Under the pieces are notes generated by a model. That model was not told the DNA's origin. It ran no database searches and saw only the letters and a list, made by a program, of their open reading frames with translations. Positions 5,830 through 5,942 of a stretch of 5,942 nt of DNA are shown here, in pieces. Within the stretch, counting starts at the first letter, position 1. Every line of letters begins with the position of its first letter. This DNA comes from Tannerellaceae bacterium (GTDB taxonomy: Bacteria; Bacteroidota; Bacteroidia; Bacteroidales; Tannerellaceae), in assembly GCA_031267775.1 (NCBI GenBank), contig JAIRYL010000218.1, forward strand, positions 1 to 5,942, read 5' to 3'. The translations under genes and the position numbers were made by a program.

Positions 5830-5878
5830 AGGAGGCGTCTGGAAATAAATCATACCGGTTTATTTCCAGATGCCTCCT
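5830..5878. repeat. Near-perfect 20-bp inverted repeat, 9-nt loop
   Basis: Arms at 5830-5849 (begins AGGAGGC, ends GGAAATAAA) and 5859-5878 (begins TTTATTTCC, ends GCCTCCT) pair at 19 of 20 positions around the loop TCATACCGG. The one mismatch is a G-U wobble if the plus strand is transcribed and an A-C clash if the minus strand is. Neither side has a clear T-tract, so it is not a textbook intrinsic terminator, although a bidirectional terminator for a gene right of the window remains the simplest reading. Confidence 0.75.
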
Positions 5879-5942
5879 TAGCCTCCAAAATAAATTTATT
5901 AAAACATGTTAAACTATTTGGTTTGTATCAAACATTGCTTAT

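Larger units (their letters stand above)
5603..5942. other. Gene-free region of about 340 bp upstream of ygiQ
   Basis: No convincing protein gene is seen on either strand. The right two thirds are rich in inverted repeats (5727-5802 and 5830-5878) plus a 9-base direct repeat GTTTATGGC (5740-5748 and 5778-5786), and the last 50 bases are A/T-rich with a small GTTTG-TAT-CAAAC hairpin (5921-5933). It may hold a structured RNA, a terminator for a gene to the right, or a decayed mobile repeat. I recognise no known RNA family or insertion-sequence end. Confidence 0.5.

Noticed and set aside
1..5942. CRISPR array, tRNA, rRNA or insertion-sequence transposase
   Set aside because: No regular spaced repeats, no cloverleaf-like segment and no transposase-like reading frame were seen on either strand.

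Overview
The window looks like a piece of a Bacteroidales chromosome (Bacteroides/Parabacteroides-like). Three lines of evidence support this: exact copies of the Bacteroidetes sigma-factor -7 box (TAnnTTTG) in front of gene starts, the absence of obvious Shine-Dalgarno sequences, and protein styles typical of that order, namely a stand-alone LytTR protein and a kinase with the HLDIKPSN catalytic loop. Every gene I can support is on the minus strand, so the region is read from right to left.

Right to left, the layout is as follows. (a) 5603-5942 is about 340 bases without a convincing gene. It carries a near-perfect 20-bp inverted repeat and a second, looser one. (b) 3707-5602 is a complete ygiQ-type radical SAM gene. 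(c) 3684-3724 is a compact junction where the ygiQ stop codon, a 10-bp perfect inverted repeat and a full Bacteroidetes promoter overlap. (d) 2612-3656 holds a LytTR DNA-binding protein and, overlapping it by 20 nt, a membrane protein with an N-terminal FHA domain and a C-terminal zinc ribbon. (e) 2483-2611 is a 129-nt spacer with a second -7 box, a 17-bp palindrome and a short tandem repeat. (f) 1-2476 is a tight cluster: an 81-residue acidic protein with no Lys, Arg or His, then a zinc-ribbon/FHA protein (ATGA overlap), a PP2C phosphatase (13-nt gap) and a Ser/Thr protein kinase (21-nt gap) whose C-terminus runs off the left edge.

Read together, the genes at 1-3656 form a Ser/Thr phosphorylation module: one kinase, one phosphatase, two phosphothreonine-reading FHA proteins of mirrored architecture (one soluble, one membrane-bound), a DNA-binding regulator, and a small Thr- and Asp-rich protein that could be the phosphorylated hub. 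The pieces are known families. The acidic protein and its coupling to the FHA gene are the least familiar part. The roles assigned to the module as a whole are inference.
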